Positions 11,138-21,813 of a DNA stretch of 64,000 bases are shown piece after piece (the first letter of the stretch is position 1; each line of letters opens with the position of its first letter). Below the pieces are notes generated by a model that was given only the letters and a program-made list of their open reading frames with translations, had not been told where the DNA came from and searched no databases. Source of the DNA: Calycina herbarum (Eukaryota > Ascomycota > Leotiomycetes > Helotiales > Pezizellaceae); NCBI GenBank assembly GCA_001414485.1, contig LLEY01000081.1, forward strand, positions 186,001-250,000, read 5' to 3'. The position numbers were made by a program, and so were the translations under genes.

Positions 11138-12732
11138 GTTGCAAGTTTTGTGATGAGAAGGAATTTGAGTTGGAGATTGAGGTATGAACGAGATGGTTGA
11201 GTTGAAGTCGAGATATATACTCTTAAGGGAAATAACTTCGGGCACTTTTTGAACAAGCCCCTTTCTGTCACAGCCAATGAGAAGCGAGCTTTATTTTCAT
11301 ATGTGTCCGAGGGAGCTGGGAAACTTCTCAATTAGTCCCGGTGGACAAAATCTGCCTTTTACTGTCACAGAGTGACTCATGACAGCTGAGAATCAATATC
11401 TTTAAATCCTCATGGGCTTTCTTCTTCGTGGTGCGGTAGTTAAAGTGACTTCATAATGGTTCGGTACAACCCCGGCATTCGATTTATAAATAACCACTTG
11501 GAAATTTCACAATTGATGCCTTCCCCATGACCACTAGGCTGGGAGCTCGGCTTGTTCCTCTGCCTAAGTGAAGCTGTTTGGTATTGACGTTATATTAATG
11601 TTGATCCAGGTTTGATCCAGCACAACGGTGTCTAGCACGTGACTGCCACCAAAGGTCAACGAAGTGGGTTCTTTCCTAGCTCGCCCCCTCCAACAGTTGC
11701 GATCAATCCACGATTAATCCCACTGACTTTCCCTGGATCATCGAGATATCATCGTGATATTCCTTCTTCCATCCTTGAAAGATGAGAGGGAGATAATCAG
11801 AGGCGCGTAGCACCGTTCTCTTCGTGCCTATGATTATTTGGTACAGCCTGTTTCAGCCAAGCTACACTTGCAGGGGAACGGAAGTACCTACAGTTGAAGA
11901 AGTCAAGTGACGGATTTCTGGAAAGAATTCCGTACCAAGGGAAGACTCCTGGTCATACCGTTGTTCATTTTCTACTCAAATCTGGCCGGGTATCTCCCAC
12001 CTTGGCACCACCAAAACCCACCAGTAGGATTTAACCTTGAATACGCGATCTCATAAATCCCGTCTTCTGAACCAACGATTTCTGGACCAACGATTTCTGG
12101 CATGATCGATTTAGATGTCTATCTCCACGCTTGTATTGCAGTTTGAAGCACGTATATGGCAGGTCCTCGAGCCGCCAAGTCTAGCCAGGTACAAAAGGGG
12201 AAGCTGTCATTCTCTTCAACGGTTGGCAACGCTTCTTCGTTTAACCTTATCAAATTACCCATTTGATCCCATTGGAACTCTTCATCCTTGTCGACACTGG
12301 GCGGGCTGGGCATTGCTGCCTCTCCCCCGCACCAGATCGCAATTCGATTTTCTGCATGGATCGGCGCGCTCCGCAATGGAATCCGAACCAACGAAGCAGA
12401 ATGGTGTCCGAGAAGACTACAAGGCTATTCCCCTCGCAGGCTCGTTTATGTACCACATCTAGACCCAGATAAGGAGAACTACCGGTGGCAATATATATCC
12501 TGTAGGGAGTTTGGACATCCATTGGTTGTGGGACCGCGCGAGACTCCGTTGTGGGAAGGACCCCCAATATGTGTGACTTTCGTCATTCCATGACTCTCTC
12601 TAAGTTCCCGCCATCTCACGCTTTGCTTGCTTTGTCCAACTTAGGAAGGCGTCAGGTCTTTAGAGAAAAGATAAATATCTAAGCTCATCCAAGAGTTAGA
12701 GGTTACCGCTCACTTGTTGTTCTCTTGAAAAA
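11138..12732. other. Intergenic region without a supported gene
   Basis: This is a divergent spacer between the methyltransferase and the carboxypeptidase. Several overlapping short frames occur at 12115-12593 on both strands, but none has family motifs or plausible splicing. A 15-base unit (CCAACGATTTCTGGA) is repeated twice near 12074. The 100 bases before 12733 are a pyrimidine/AT-mixed leader probably serving the carboxypeptidase gene. Confidence 0.5.
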
Positions 12733-14236
12733 ATGAGATCCCAACTTCTTCCCCTCTCCTTGGCAGTTTCTGCCACAAGCGGTGTTTTTGCTGTCAATTA
12801 CGATGGAGCCAAGGCAATTCGAATTCCCGTTGGTGATGATGTTATTCCTGTGATGGAAATCATTGACCAACTTCAATTGCCTACCTGGAAAGGAGTGACC
12901 GCTGAAGGAGTACCGAAAGCAAATACCAACGTCGATCTCGTTGTTCCAGCAGACAAAGTAGAGGAGTTCGAAACATTGATCGATGGAATCGACATTGAGA
13001 TCATGCATGAGGATTTGGGAGCATCCATTGCCGAAGAAGCACCCGTTGTGAATAATTTTGCTGGTAAGCCATTGGACTCCAGATACTAAAACGAGGAAAA
13101 GTTTGTTGACGCGGTATCATAGCCCAAGCAATTGACTTTTCAACTTATTTCAACGCCTACCACTCGTATGCTGATCATCTTGCATTCTTAACTGCTTTGC
13201 AAGGTCTGTACCCAAGCAACTCCGAAATTGTAACTAGTGGAACTTCAGTCGGAGGAAGAGCCATCACCGGTCTTCATTTCTATGGAACTGCCAAAGGAAA
13301 ACCTGCTGTTGTTCTCCATGGCACTGTACACGCTAGAGAATGGATCACTACGATGACCACCGAGTATTTGGCTTACACGCTACTAACTAATTACACCACC
13401 AATGCCCAGATTAAGACTTTTGTTGACAAATATGATTTTTTCGTCTTCCCAGTCGTCAACCCAGATGGTATGTTTCTTTTCTCTGCAAAATCCCCCAATT
13501 TAGACAACAGCTAACCTTTTCTAGGTTTTGTTTACACACAGACCACAGATAGACTTTGGCGCAAGAATCGGCAGACAGTCTCCACAAGCACATGTGTCGG
13601 ACGTGATATCAATCGAAACTGGAACTCCCATTGGAATGTTGCTGGTGGCTCTTCCACCGATCCGTGCGACGAGACCTTCAGAGGTATGTCATACGTTCTG
13701 TCATACGTTCCCTAACTTCCTGAACCCACTACTAACAAACTACACAGGCTTGGCAGCAGGTGACTCCCCAGAAAATCAAGGTCTTACAGCCTACATCAAC
13801 AACCTCGCCGCAACTCAAAAAGTCCAACTCTATATTGACGTCCATTCCTACAGTCAATACTTCATGACACGTTTGTTGCCCCTTCAATCCCCTGTTATTC
13901 TTTTATCCTAACAATATCACAGCATACGGTTACTCTTGCACCGCCTTAACCTCAAATAACGCCGAGCTCCAAAGTCTTGCAAAAGGGACAGCGAGTGCGA
14001 TCCAATCAATCTATGGAACCTCTTACGTATATGGTCCAGTCTGTAGTACCATTTACGCAGTCAGTGGTGGAAGTGTGGATTATGTCCAAGATGTTACCAA
14101 GGGGAAATACGTTTTCACGATTGAACTCCGAGACACCGGGCGATATGGATTTGTTCTTCCACCCGCGCAGATTTTGGCGACAGGATTGGAGACTTGGTCT
14201 GGATTCAAATACCTGTTGACTAACATGGCTTTGTAA
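12733..14236 (+). CDS. M14A metallocarboxypeptidase (carboxypeptidase A type), secreted
   Basis: Five exons (12733-13063, 13123-13467, 13525-13683, 13748-13870, 13923-14236) give 423 residues, frame closed. The enzyme removes C-terminal residues from peptides. A signal peptide (MRSQLLPLSLAVSATSGVFA, residues 1-20) is followed by an activation propeptide and the catalytic domain from about residue 115. Zinc ligands are H180 and E183 in HGTVHAREW and H311 in DVHSYSQ; the substrate-binding GRDINRNW motif is present; the general base is E387 in FTIELRDTG. All family residues are intact, so an active extracellular digestive zymogen is expected. The four introns are 52-64 nt with GT-AG ends and clear branch sites (GCTAACC, CTAACA). 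Length matches fungal MCPA-type enzymes. Confidence 0.95.
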
Positions 14237-15093
14237 ATTGGGAGAGGTAGGACGTGAAGAGAGGAAGGGAGGGGCTGAGAGTTGTTGGACTTAGGTGTAA
14301 GTTGGAACATAGTTATTTATATAGCTTTGGAGAAATTACTGTTGGAAGTGTTTTCGAAATTGTTCTAGAAGTCCAAAAGAAATAAGTTGGTGCATAGTAT
14401 TAATTGTTTCTTAATATATTGAGTGATCGTTTGGCTCGTGGTACACATCCTAGTGTATATTCTTAGTGAGTGGCACTGAGTGCTGATATGGGCGTCTTAA
14501 TAGTAGTAAGAAAAGATATATATATGAAGATTTAAAGATTTACACCTCCTAAGGTCTAAATCTTTTTTTGGTAGTGTATATCCTATTTATATATGTACTA
14601 AGATATATGAGGTTAAACAAAGGATTTGCCTCACTTTTAAATGTGTATGCTAAACACTGGTATATATCTAGATTTAGTGTATATATATATAAATATTACC
14701 TGATAATTTTTGGTAGTGTATATCCTAAATATACACGAGCCAAACAGGCCCTAAGTTAATTAGATAAAAGAGTTCTTAAAAAGTATAGAATATTAAGTAC
14801 TTTACTAGAGAGTGTTAGAATTCGTAGAAATCGAGATTACTACTAAATTTAGTAGTACTAACCTTAATAATAATAATTCTTAAAAGAAAATAATAGCCGT
14901 GGTTATAGTAGTAGTAGAGTAAATGTATAGTACAGAGAGTCCGTAAGTAACGTCCCAAACTCTTACATACTCTGAAGAGCTTATTCAGCGCTATCAGGTC
15001 AGGTTAGTAGGGCATACACCCTGACTGCCTGGCACCTAGCCTCAGCCGAGCCTTCCCCTCAACTCGAAGAACAAAGTATTAGATTTCATGTAG
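14237..15093. other. Intergenic region with a MITE-like element
   Basis: The carboxypeptidase 3' region is followed by the inverted-repeat element at 14429-14745. AT-rich sequence with many TAGTAG and TAATAA triplets runs from 14760 to 14950. The last 100 bases are a more GC-rich leader for the gene at 15094. Confidence 0.6.
14429..14745. mobile_element. Short MITE-like element with GTTTGGCTCGTG termini
   Basis: The left end GTTTGGCTCGTG (14429-14440) is exactly inverted at the right end CACGAGCCAAAC (14734-14745). The 317-base interior is AT-rich and carries repeated GGTAGTGTATATCCTA units (about 14567 and 14711) plus related CTAGTGTATATTC and TTTAGTGTATATAT forms. There is no coding capacity. 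The perfect 12-base terminal inversion and sub-terminal repeats are typical of hAT-like or similar non-autonomous elements. I could not recognise a clear target-site duplication. Confidence 0.7.
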
Positions 15094-16010
15094 ATGTCTG
15101 TCAGCTTCGGATTCTCAGCAGGTGATTTTATCGCCAGCATTGAGATCGTCGCAACAGTTATCGACGCGCTCCAGGAAAGCGGAGATGTAAGCGCAGGCTG
15201 TGGAGAAATTGTTCGACCACTGCAGACGCTTGAAACGGCACTTCTCCATGTCAAGAGACTAGATCTTGATCCCAAGCAGTCTGCAGAGGTAACTGCGCTT
15301 CAGCTAGCGGCAGTGCAGTGCCAACGAACCATTGATGAGTTCTGGGAGAAGATTTCAGAATATCAACCTCAACTGCGAGCAGAAGGATCAAGCTCCAGGC
15401 TGAAGGATGGATGGATGAACATCAAATGGGCTGTGTGTAAGGAGGAAGATGTTGAGAAATTTAAAACTGATTTGGTGGCGCAAACGGAGTCTTTACAGTT
15501 GCTGCTTGCGACTTTACAAATGTACAAGTTCCCGATTTGAATTCATCTTCATACGCTGAGTTTCTTGACCAGGGATTCGATGAATATACATGAGAAGCGT
15601 CATGAACACCAAAGCGACAGTACTTCACCCAGCAAAATTCCCCCGGCGATGTCTAGTCCAGAGAGTTTTAATCCTGGCGTAAAGCGTTCGCCTACTCAAA
15701 GTCAACAAATGAAGACATCTCTTAACCCGCAGATCCTCGAGAATCGGTTCATTGATCCTGAAAGGCTAAAAGCAACGCTTGACAAATTATTTGGACGAAA
15801 TTACAGTGTGCGAGTAAGCATCTTGGGCTGAAAACCTCTAATGATATAACAGACTAATAAATCAATAGTACAAACGGGGTCGCTGGATACTGAAAGTTCC
15901 TATTTCTCTTACTGAGGTATGTGAATTCTTCTTGAATCTCCAAGGAGATGACTAGATCTATTAACACGAATCAGGAGCAAATTGAAGATATCTACATACC
16001 ATGTACATAG
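15094..16010 (+). CDS. Fungal STAND-type N-terminal domain protein without an NTPase domain
   Basis: Exons 15094-15521, 15573-15813, 15869-15916 and 15975-16010 give 250 residues with frame closure. The N-terminus MSVSFGFSAGDFIASIEIV matches the alpha-helical domain found at the start of many fungal NACHT, ankyrin and ubiquitin-like-fold proteins. The following 140 residues are helical. Then comes a Ser/Pro-rich linker, then LDKLFGRNYSVR and YKRGRWILKVP. Introns are 51, 55 and 58 nt; the last coding exon is only 36 nt. No P-loop, ankyrin or TPR segment follows, because the stop comes right after the last short exon. In larger relatives this domain is thought to signal or oligomerise. This could be a genuine small adaptor or a truncated STAND gene. 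Confidence 0.75.
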
Positions 16011-16696
16011 CAGAGTTTTTTCTTCCAAGGTCGTAATCATGAAGTGTTTCTTTCGGGATTTCTATAGCATAGAATAGTATCTCTCTTGATTTTGTAATCG
16101 TCGTAAAATCTTTCATTTAGCGGAACAGTTGTCAGGTAAAGAAATTTTTCCAAGTCTCTAGAATAATTTTAATAAATGAAGAATGATTCGAACAATAAAA
16201 ATATTCAACTCGTAGCCTTTGATAAGCGAATAATTCATACTCAAATGATGATGGATACATATGTTGATGAAAATGATCGCGTACGTTACCTAAAACCGAG
16301 TCTAAACTAACAAGTAACTGTTTATATCAATCGTCTTATGATTTTTACTATCAACTTATGATTTTAGCTATTCGTCTTATCAAAAATCAACTATTTCTTG
16401 TGATATGTTTGGGGTCATACTAAAGATGTAAGGATATGATTTCAAGAGAGCTAAGCTATTTGGAAATTTCCGGCGGCATGTTTTACCTCAGGAACTACAG
16501 TGCATAGCGAAAATCACTTGTTAATATATTTCATTTCCTGGAAACAGAGCTGTCATATTATTTCATTATCATCGTGAACGCCAATTTCGGTTGACCCGTC
16601 AAAGCGTGCCCCTCTAAAAGATTTCTAAAAACGCTACAGTACAGATTCTATGATGGCAGTCAACTTTTGTGTGCTTATTCCCAAGCAAAGAGGTTT
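16011..16696. other. AT-rich convergent intergenic region
   Basis: This lies between two convergent genes. It is AT-rich with no reading frame of interest and holds the second copy of the dispersed repeat at 16327-16391. It must contain 3' ends for both flanking transcripts, but no specific signal was recognisable. Confidence 0.55.
16327..16391. repeat. Dispersed AT-rich repeat, copy 2
   Basis: Same-orientation match to 10128-10192, with the core GCTATTCGTCTTATCA identical in both. A related CGTCTTATGAT string recurs near 46378 and similar CATCTTATGATTTC strings near 4300, so a larger family is likely. Confidence 0.55.
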
Positions 16697-17359
16697 TTAT
16701 GTACTTTTCGGCGCCTCGTAATAATGTGCCATCTCCAAACCCGCACGCTTGAAGCCGCACTTGACGTAGAATCCCTCGTTGGTCTCGCTGCAATCCAAAA
16801 TGCTCTTGTAACAACCCACTTTCTCGGCGATGAAGTCTAATGCTTGGATGATTTTGAGGCCGAGTTTCTTTCCTTGTTGGTCTTTGGCGACTGCGATGTC
16901 TTCGATATGTCCGACTAGACCTAGGTTGTGAATGCTATTGCGAAAATGTTAGCCTCGTGTTGCGGCAATTTGCTAGTGGGACTAGGGCTCGCTGATGGTT
17001 TCGGGGGCTACTTACAACTTTCTCTCGACAATCAAAGCTCCTGTGCCAACAATTCGGGTTCCATCGTCAATTACGAGGAGATAATAACCGCCCTTTCCTT
17101 GTGTGTTCATCCAGTCGTATCGTTCGTTCCATTGTGCTTCAGTGATGTCACCAACAGTTGTAAGGACACGCAGACAGTCGAGGAAACCACGGTTGTAGTC
17201 AGACTTTCGCATTGGGCGGATTGTATATGATTCTGGGAGTATCGAGGCGATCGCGGGGGAGATCAATTCTGGGCTGAACAGACCGGTTTCGCCGACATCT
17301 GTCCACTCTTCGCCATTGGTTGCGGTTTCGACCTTGACGTCTGGGATTGGTGCACTCAT
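16697..17359 (-). CDS. GNA1: Glucosamine 6-phosphate N-acetyltransferase
   Basis: Exons 17359-17016 and 16934-16697 on the minus strand encode 193 residues. The enzyme acetylates glucosamine 6-phosphate with acetyl-CoA in the UDP-GlcNAc pathway that feeds chitin, N-glycan and GPI synthesis in the cytosol. The GNAT fold is visible: IRPMRKSDYNRGFLDCL, then VIDDGTRIVGTGALIVERKFIHNLG, then GHIEDIAV and the acetyl-CoA pyrophosphate loop QQGKKLG (134-140). It ends with the family signature of LDCSETNEGFYVKCGF and EMAHYYE. The single 81-nt intron (GTAAGT to AATAG) joins the ERKF/IHNLG strand exactly. Length is as expected for fungal GNA1, with a slightly longer N-terminus than the yeast enzyme. Confidence 0.96.
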
Positions 17360-18303
17360 CGTGATGGGTATTGTTCGCGGAGGGGATGGGTGTTTGAGGG
17401 CAGGTCGTTGAGGAAGCTAGAAAAAGAGGGTACGTTGTGTTGTTACGGGTCAAGACTGGGTGAATAGCAACCTTTTAAAAGAGTTCTTTGTTGCAAGTTG
17501 AGGCTCAATTGGTGTTGTGGCTGTGTTGAAAATTATCAATCGTTCAGTTTTGCTTTAGATTGCTTGCGTAAATAGTTGAGAAGTTGAGAGACTCCAGTTT
17601 GTATTAAATTGTTCCTGCAGGCAGGGCTGAGCTTCCACCACCAAGGCAGTCTATTTTTAGCCACAGCCTCCACTCCACTCCCTCCCTTTTCCAGGAAGTT
17701 ATTGGACGAACTCCAACTCGGCAACCTTTGGCTTCTTGTCTTACTTTCCAAAACACGAGCCGAATGCGCCTCTACGATTGGGTAGAATGGGTTTGTTATA
17801 CGAGTCCTAAACAAGCAATAAGCTGGCTGCTTCGATGACGCCCCTGAAAGCTTATCGATAGCTGATTGTTGCTATGTACGCGAGCGAGACACCAATGCAA
17901 GGGGTAAATATACACTATTTATCGTGGCATTCCAAAGAGCCTCGGAACCATTCCATAACGCGTCAAAGTAACTTCTTGGGTTTTGGGACTAGACAGTACA
18001 ATATCTTTTGGTTTCAATTCTTTGCACTTGCTGTTGTCTCTCGATTAAGCATGGGAAGGTTGTATCCGCTTAACCTTATCACATGCCAGCCCAAACCTTG
18101 AGACAACTCAACGTCAAAGTGCTAGCTACCTATTCGCCCCTCCACTCACACTACTTTGTCCTCAACAATTCAAATAATGGCAGTGTTAGATTATGCTGGA
18201 AAATACAACTTTACTTGCATACATTTCCACTGAATCTCTGCGTCGAATGGGAGACACAAGTTAGAAACTCCTCTCGAAATAGCGCTACAATTCAACAGTC
18301 GCT
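17360..18303. promoter_or_regulatory. Divergent promoter region GNA1 / lipase gene
   Basis: GNA1 and the lipase gene are transcribed away from each other across this 0.94 kb spacer. Composition is mixed. Short open frames at 17536-17814 and 17874-18101 show no family features. No clear TATA box was seen on either side. Confidence 0.5.
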
Positions 18304-21300
18304 ATGGAGCAGGATGAAGAAGAAAACTCCAAGGCTCTGGAGCTCTCCACACACAATCCCACTGGGACAACCTTGCTTCCAGAATCCATCGCGAATGTTG
18401 TAACTTTGGTCACTAGGTCGTCATCCATATACCTCAGATTGGGAACTTTCATCGCCGGTCTTGCCCTCGATGGCGCACGAATAACCACCCTCACAAGTCT
18501 CGAACTCGGTCGAGCCCTAGTCGAAGCAATCCTCGTAAGTTCCGGTCGAGAGGTATCTGCAAGAAGCACAGGGGAACTGGGACGAGCCGAGGCGGAGAGC
18601 ATCTTGGACAAGAGTGTGGCGACTTTACATCGAACAATCACTGGCATCTCTTTTGCTGCGAGTACTGGCTTTCATTTGAGCTCAGCTGCTTTACATTCAG
18701 CGACGGATCTCAGCCAGCAACTTCTTGGGGCTTTGGACAGCATACTTGGGAGTACCGATTCGAGCAGGGCAATTGCTAGCATTATTACATTGATCCGAAG
18801 GGAATTCCAAAACCCCGCAACAGGCAGGGAAGGCGAGAAAGTGGGAGTGGCGGATCTGCTGAGTGGAATCACCGGATTGGCATTGTTGCAGAGCTGGTGT
18901 ATAAAGTCGACAAACTTAGAGTGTCGGGAAGGAAGACAAGAAGATGTCGTATGGGATGTTGTAATTTTGGACAACGGAAGGAGAGCCGACGTTGTGGGAA
19001 ATGTTGACAGGAACAACAATGGACATACAAAAGCACGGCCGGAGTCGATGTCATTTATGAGTACGACCGGCGGGGAAGTGCTGGAGACAATTGAAAGGGA
19101 TGGAAGCAGTACAGATGACTCAGAAGAAGACTCGCCTGAAATCCATCTTCGACAGAGGATAATGAGGTCTCTACCGACAAATGCATCGGTATCGATCACC
19201 ACCTCGACTTCTGTTACGAAGACTATCACAGTCGAAATTACAGGCGCTCAGCCTCCAAACCTCTCTCCTCCTCCTCCTGGTGTCGAAATTATTGAGGAGG
19301 ATGCGAATAATGCAAGAGATAACGCTTTGGGAGGAACAATGATCAAAAGTGGACAAGCGCCTCCAAGTTACCGGGTGGTATATCAAATCAAGCGAGATGC
19401 TCTTCGTACAACTGGTTTCAAACCCCAAGGTTCTTTGGAAGAAACGCAACGCGATGTAGGGGATGACCGGGCTCATCTTGAAGAAATGCCCTCTCATCAA
19501 ATTACCCAACCCTTTGAGCTTAGGCCACCTCGAACCCCATCACCTGAAGCAGAACAATCGGCTTTGCCATCTATTGTTTACCCACAAACTCCGCCTTCAG
19601 GACCAACATTCCGTCTTTCCACTGATAATGAGAACCACGCCTCCCCTACCCCTCCCAGCAGCCTGGCACCACGAGACATAACGGGGAATTACCTCAATCA
19701 AAAACGGCCAAGGAAACCCATGAGCTCAGCCTCTTCTATCAATGGAACAGAAAATCAACCTCCCAAAAAGGTCTTGACGACGAAGCCTCAGCCAACAAGG
19801 AAGAATAAGCTAGAAAAAGAAAAACCGCCGCCAAAACCGCCAGTAAGAAAGTCCTCATTTCGTAATGCTATCAAAAAGGGGCCTTCATCTACTATTTCAC
19901 ACCTATTGAACAAGGAAACCCATAATGAACAAACCCCACCACCCAAACCACCACCAAAACCCCAATGGGGTTCCGGACCAAACTCGGCTCCGAAATCATA
20001 TATCCCGGTTCCTCAGCAAACCTCCAGTATGTCCCTGCTTCGAGATGCTCCCCGGCCACCACAGCGAGGTAATCCAAACTACTTTACATCTCGGGATTTA
20101 GGGTTCAAACAGCCACAGGATCTACCACGCAGTCCTTCCAGAGCGAGCTATTACTCGGTTCAAGACCAGCGGAGAGGTTCTGTGGTTTCCCAGTCAGAAA
20201 CATACTCAATTCATTCAGCAGATACACGACCCGGTTCTCCAAGTGCATTTCGGACGCACCTTAGGACCCAGAGCAACTTGCTAAGGGCAAGATCCGAAAA
20301 GAATATCTCCCATGCTCAAATATCCCATGGTGCTCATCAACATCGAAGATCAAAGAGCTATGTACCAAGTATATATACTCTCAAAACAAACGGCTCTACA
20401 ACATCGCTTGTATTGGCGTCCACTCCTCAAAATAGCGCATTTGAAGATTACAAGACTTTAGAGACAATGTCCAGAACTGGACATGCTGATGGTATGTTTC
20501 CGCAACACCACATTGTTAGAAACATTACTCGATTTGTACGCTTTGCTTCAGCCTCATATGGTGCAAGCTTCTTAAGGGTCATGGGCATCACTGTCTCCAA
20601 TGTCGCTTCAAGCAAATCATTCGATCCTGCTCACCATTATGAGCACCATTCTTTCTCAAGCCACACTCAACTTCCCCCCGACACCATTTTACTTTCCTCT
20701 TTTGTTGATCCTCAAGGTGGAACAGATTCGTCTGGAAACACCGATACCGGCGTTCCAATGGTACATTTTGTGTCACTCGATCACGATTCAAAGGCTGTTG
20801 TTCTGACATGTCGTGGTACGCTTGGGTTCGAAGATGTTCTCACCGACTTGACATGCGAGTACGATGTACTGAATTGGCGAGGTCAAAATTACAGTGTTCA
20901 CAAAGGAATTCATGCATCTGCACGGCGTCTTATTAATGGAAGCAGTAGCCGGGTCATAGCAACTATCACTGCAGCTCTTGAAGAATTCCCAGAATATGGT
21001 CTCGTGCTCTGCGGGCATTCTCTTGGTGGGGGTGTCTCGGCACTCCTCGCAATCATGATATCAGAACCAGGTTCTGACCCTTCAACAACCGCCTTCGTTA
21101 CCTCCTCTTCATCTAGCCCACAATTACTTCTGACAGCTCGAAATGAGCATGGCACTGCACCGTCAAACTTTCATCTCCCACCTGGTCGCCCAATCCACGT
21201 CTATGCCTATGGTCCGCCGGCGACACTATCTTCTAGCCTCCGTCTTGCAACGCGAGGACTCATCACTACTATCATCAATGGCCAAGACACGGTCCCCTAC

Positions 21301-21813
21301 CTTTCTCTCGGCGTACTCCATGATTTGCAGGCTGTTGCTCTCGCTTTCAAAACTGATGATTCTGGCGCAAAGGGGGAATTCCGAACTCGCGTTTGGGCTG
21401 GGATCACCAACAGCATCAGAGGAAAATGGTATGCTGGGAGCGGCGGAGAAACAGGGGCCTTCAGCTCAGGCGTCGACATAAGTCAAGAGGACCAATGGGC
21501 CTACAGCGCCTTAAAAGTCCTTCGCGCCTGTATGCTCTCACCTAAACTCGTACCACCTGGAGAAATCTTCGTTGTTGAGAGTTGCCCTGTTTTGAAACGC
21601 GATGCATTTGTTGAGCGAAAGGCTGGCGAGCATCCACAAGGAACGATGGGCAGTGGGCTTGGAAGACCAGCTACTAGGGCGGTGTTGAAGTATATAAGGG
21701 ATGTTGACAAGAGGTTTGGGGAGGTAAGGTTTGGAGGGAGTATGTTGCTTGATCATAGCCCTGCGAGGTATGAAGCTAGTTTGGGGGCTTTGGGGAGGGG
21801 TGTTTTGGGATAG
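18304..21813 (+). CDS. Class 3 (sn1-diacylglycerol-type) lipase with long disordered linker
   Basis: A single 3.5 kb exon encodes 1169 residues. The N-terminal 200 residues are hydrophobic/helical without clear transmembrane spans. Residues about 330-760 are Pro/Ser-rich and disordered (PPPKPPPKPQ-type and poly-Pro stretches). The alpha/beta-hydrolase domain follows from about 770. The nucleophile elbow is LCGHSLGGG with Ser906; Asp995 in GQDTVPYLSLG and His1151 in LLDHSPARY are the probable triad partners. Upstream FVSLDHDSKAVVLTCRGT and the DLTCEYDVLNW region match fungal class 3 lipases related to sn1-diacylglycerol lipases. These release a fatty acid from the sn-1 position of diacylglycerol at membranes. 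A start at the first ATG of the frame is supported by the divergent upstream spacer. Substrate specificity is inferred. Confidence 0.88.
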   Translation: MEQDEEENSKALELSTHNPTGTTLLPESIANVVTLVTRSSSIYLRLGTFIAGLALDGARITTLTSLELGRALVEAILVSSGREVSARSTGELGRAEAESILDKSVATLHRTITGISFAASTGFHLSSAALHSATDLSQQLLGALDSILGSTDSSRAIASIITLIRREFQNPATGREGEKVGVADLLSGITGLALLQSWCIKSTNLECREGRQEDVVWDVVILDNGRRADVVGNVDRNNNGHTKARPESMSFMSTTGGEVLETIERDGSSTDDSEEDSPEIHLRQRIMRSLPTNASVSITTSTSVTKTITVEITGAQPPNLSPPPPGVEIIEEDANNARDNALGGTMIKSGQAPPSYRVVYQIKRDALRTTGFKPQGSLEETQRDVGDDRAHLEEMPSHQITQPFELRPPRTPSPEAEQSALPSIVYPQTPPSGPTFRLSTDNENHASPTPPSSLAPRDITGNYLNQKRPRKPMSSASSINGTENQPPKKVLTTKPQPTRKNKLEKEKPPPKPPVRKSSFRNAIKKGPSSTISHLLNKETHNEQTPPPKPPPKPQWGSGPNSAPKSYIPVPQQTSSMSLLRDAPRPPQRGNPNYFTSRDLGFKQPQDLPRSPSRASYYSVQDQRRGSVVSQSETYSIHSADTRPGSPSAFRTHLRTQSNLLRARSEKNISHAQISHGAHQHRRSKSYVPSIYTLKTNGSTTSLVLASTPQNSAFEDYKTLETMSRTGHADGMFPQHHIVRNITRFVRFASASYGASFLRVMGITVSNVASSKSFDPAHHYEHHSFSSHTQLPPDTILLSSFVDPQGGTDSSGNTDTGVPMVHFVSLDHDSKAVVLTCRGTLGFEDVLTDLTCEYDVLNWRGQNYSVHKGIHASARRLINGSSSRVIATITAALEEFPEYGLVLCGHSLGGGVSALLAIMISEPGSDPSTTAFVTSSSSSPQLLLTARNEHGTAPSNFHLPPGRPIHVYAYGPPATLSSSLRLATRGLITTIINGQDTVPYLSLGVLHDLQAVALAFKTDDSGAKGEFRTRVWAGITNSIRGKWYAGSGGETGAFSSGVDISQEDQWAYSALKVLRACMLSPKLVPPGEIFVVESCPVLKRDAFVERKAGEHPQGTMGSGLGRPATRAVLKYIRDVDKRFGEVRFGGSMLLDHSPARYEASLGALGRGVLG

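Noticed and set aside
12115..12593. Five overlapping frames on both strands, 69-115 codons
   Set aside because: Mutually overlapping frames with no motif, start context or splice signals; none extends into conserved sequence.
18672..19229. Long antisense frame of 185 codons inside the lipase gene
   Set aside because: It is the shadow of a codon-biased single-exon gene and has no domain.
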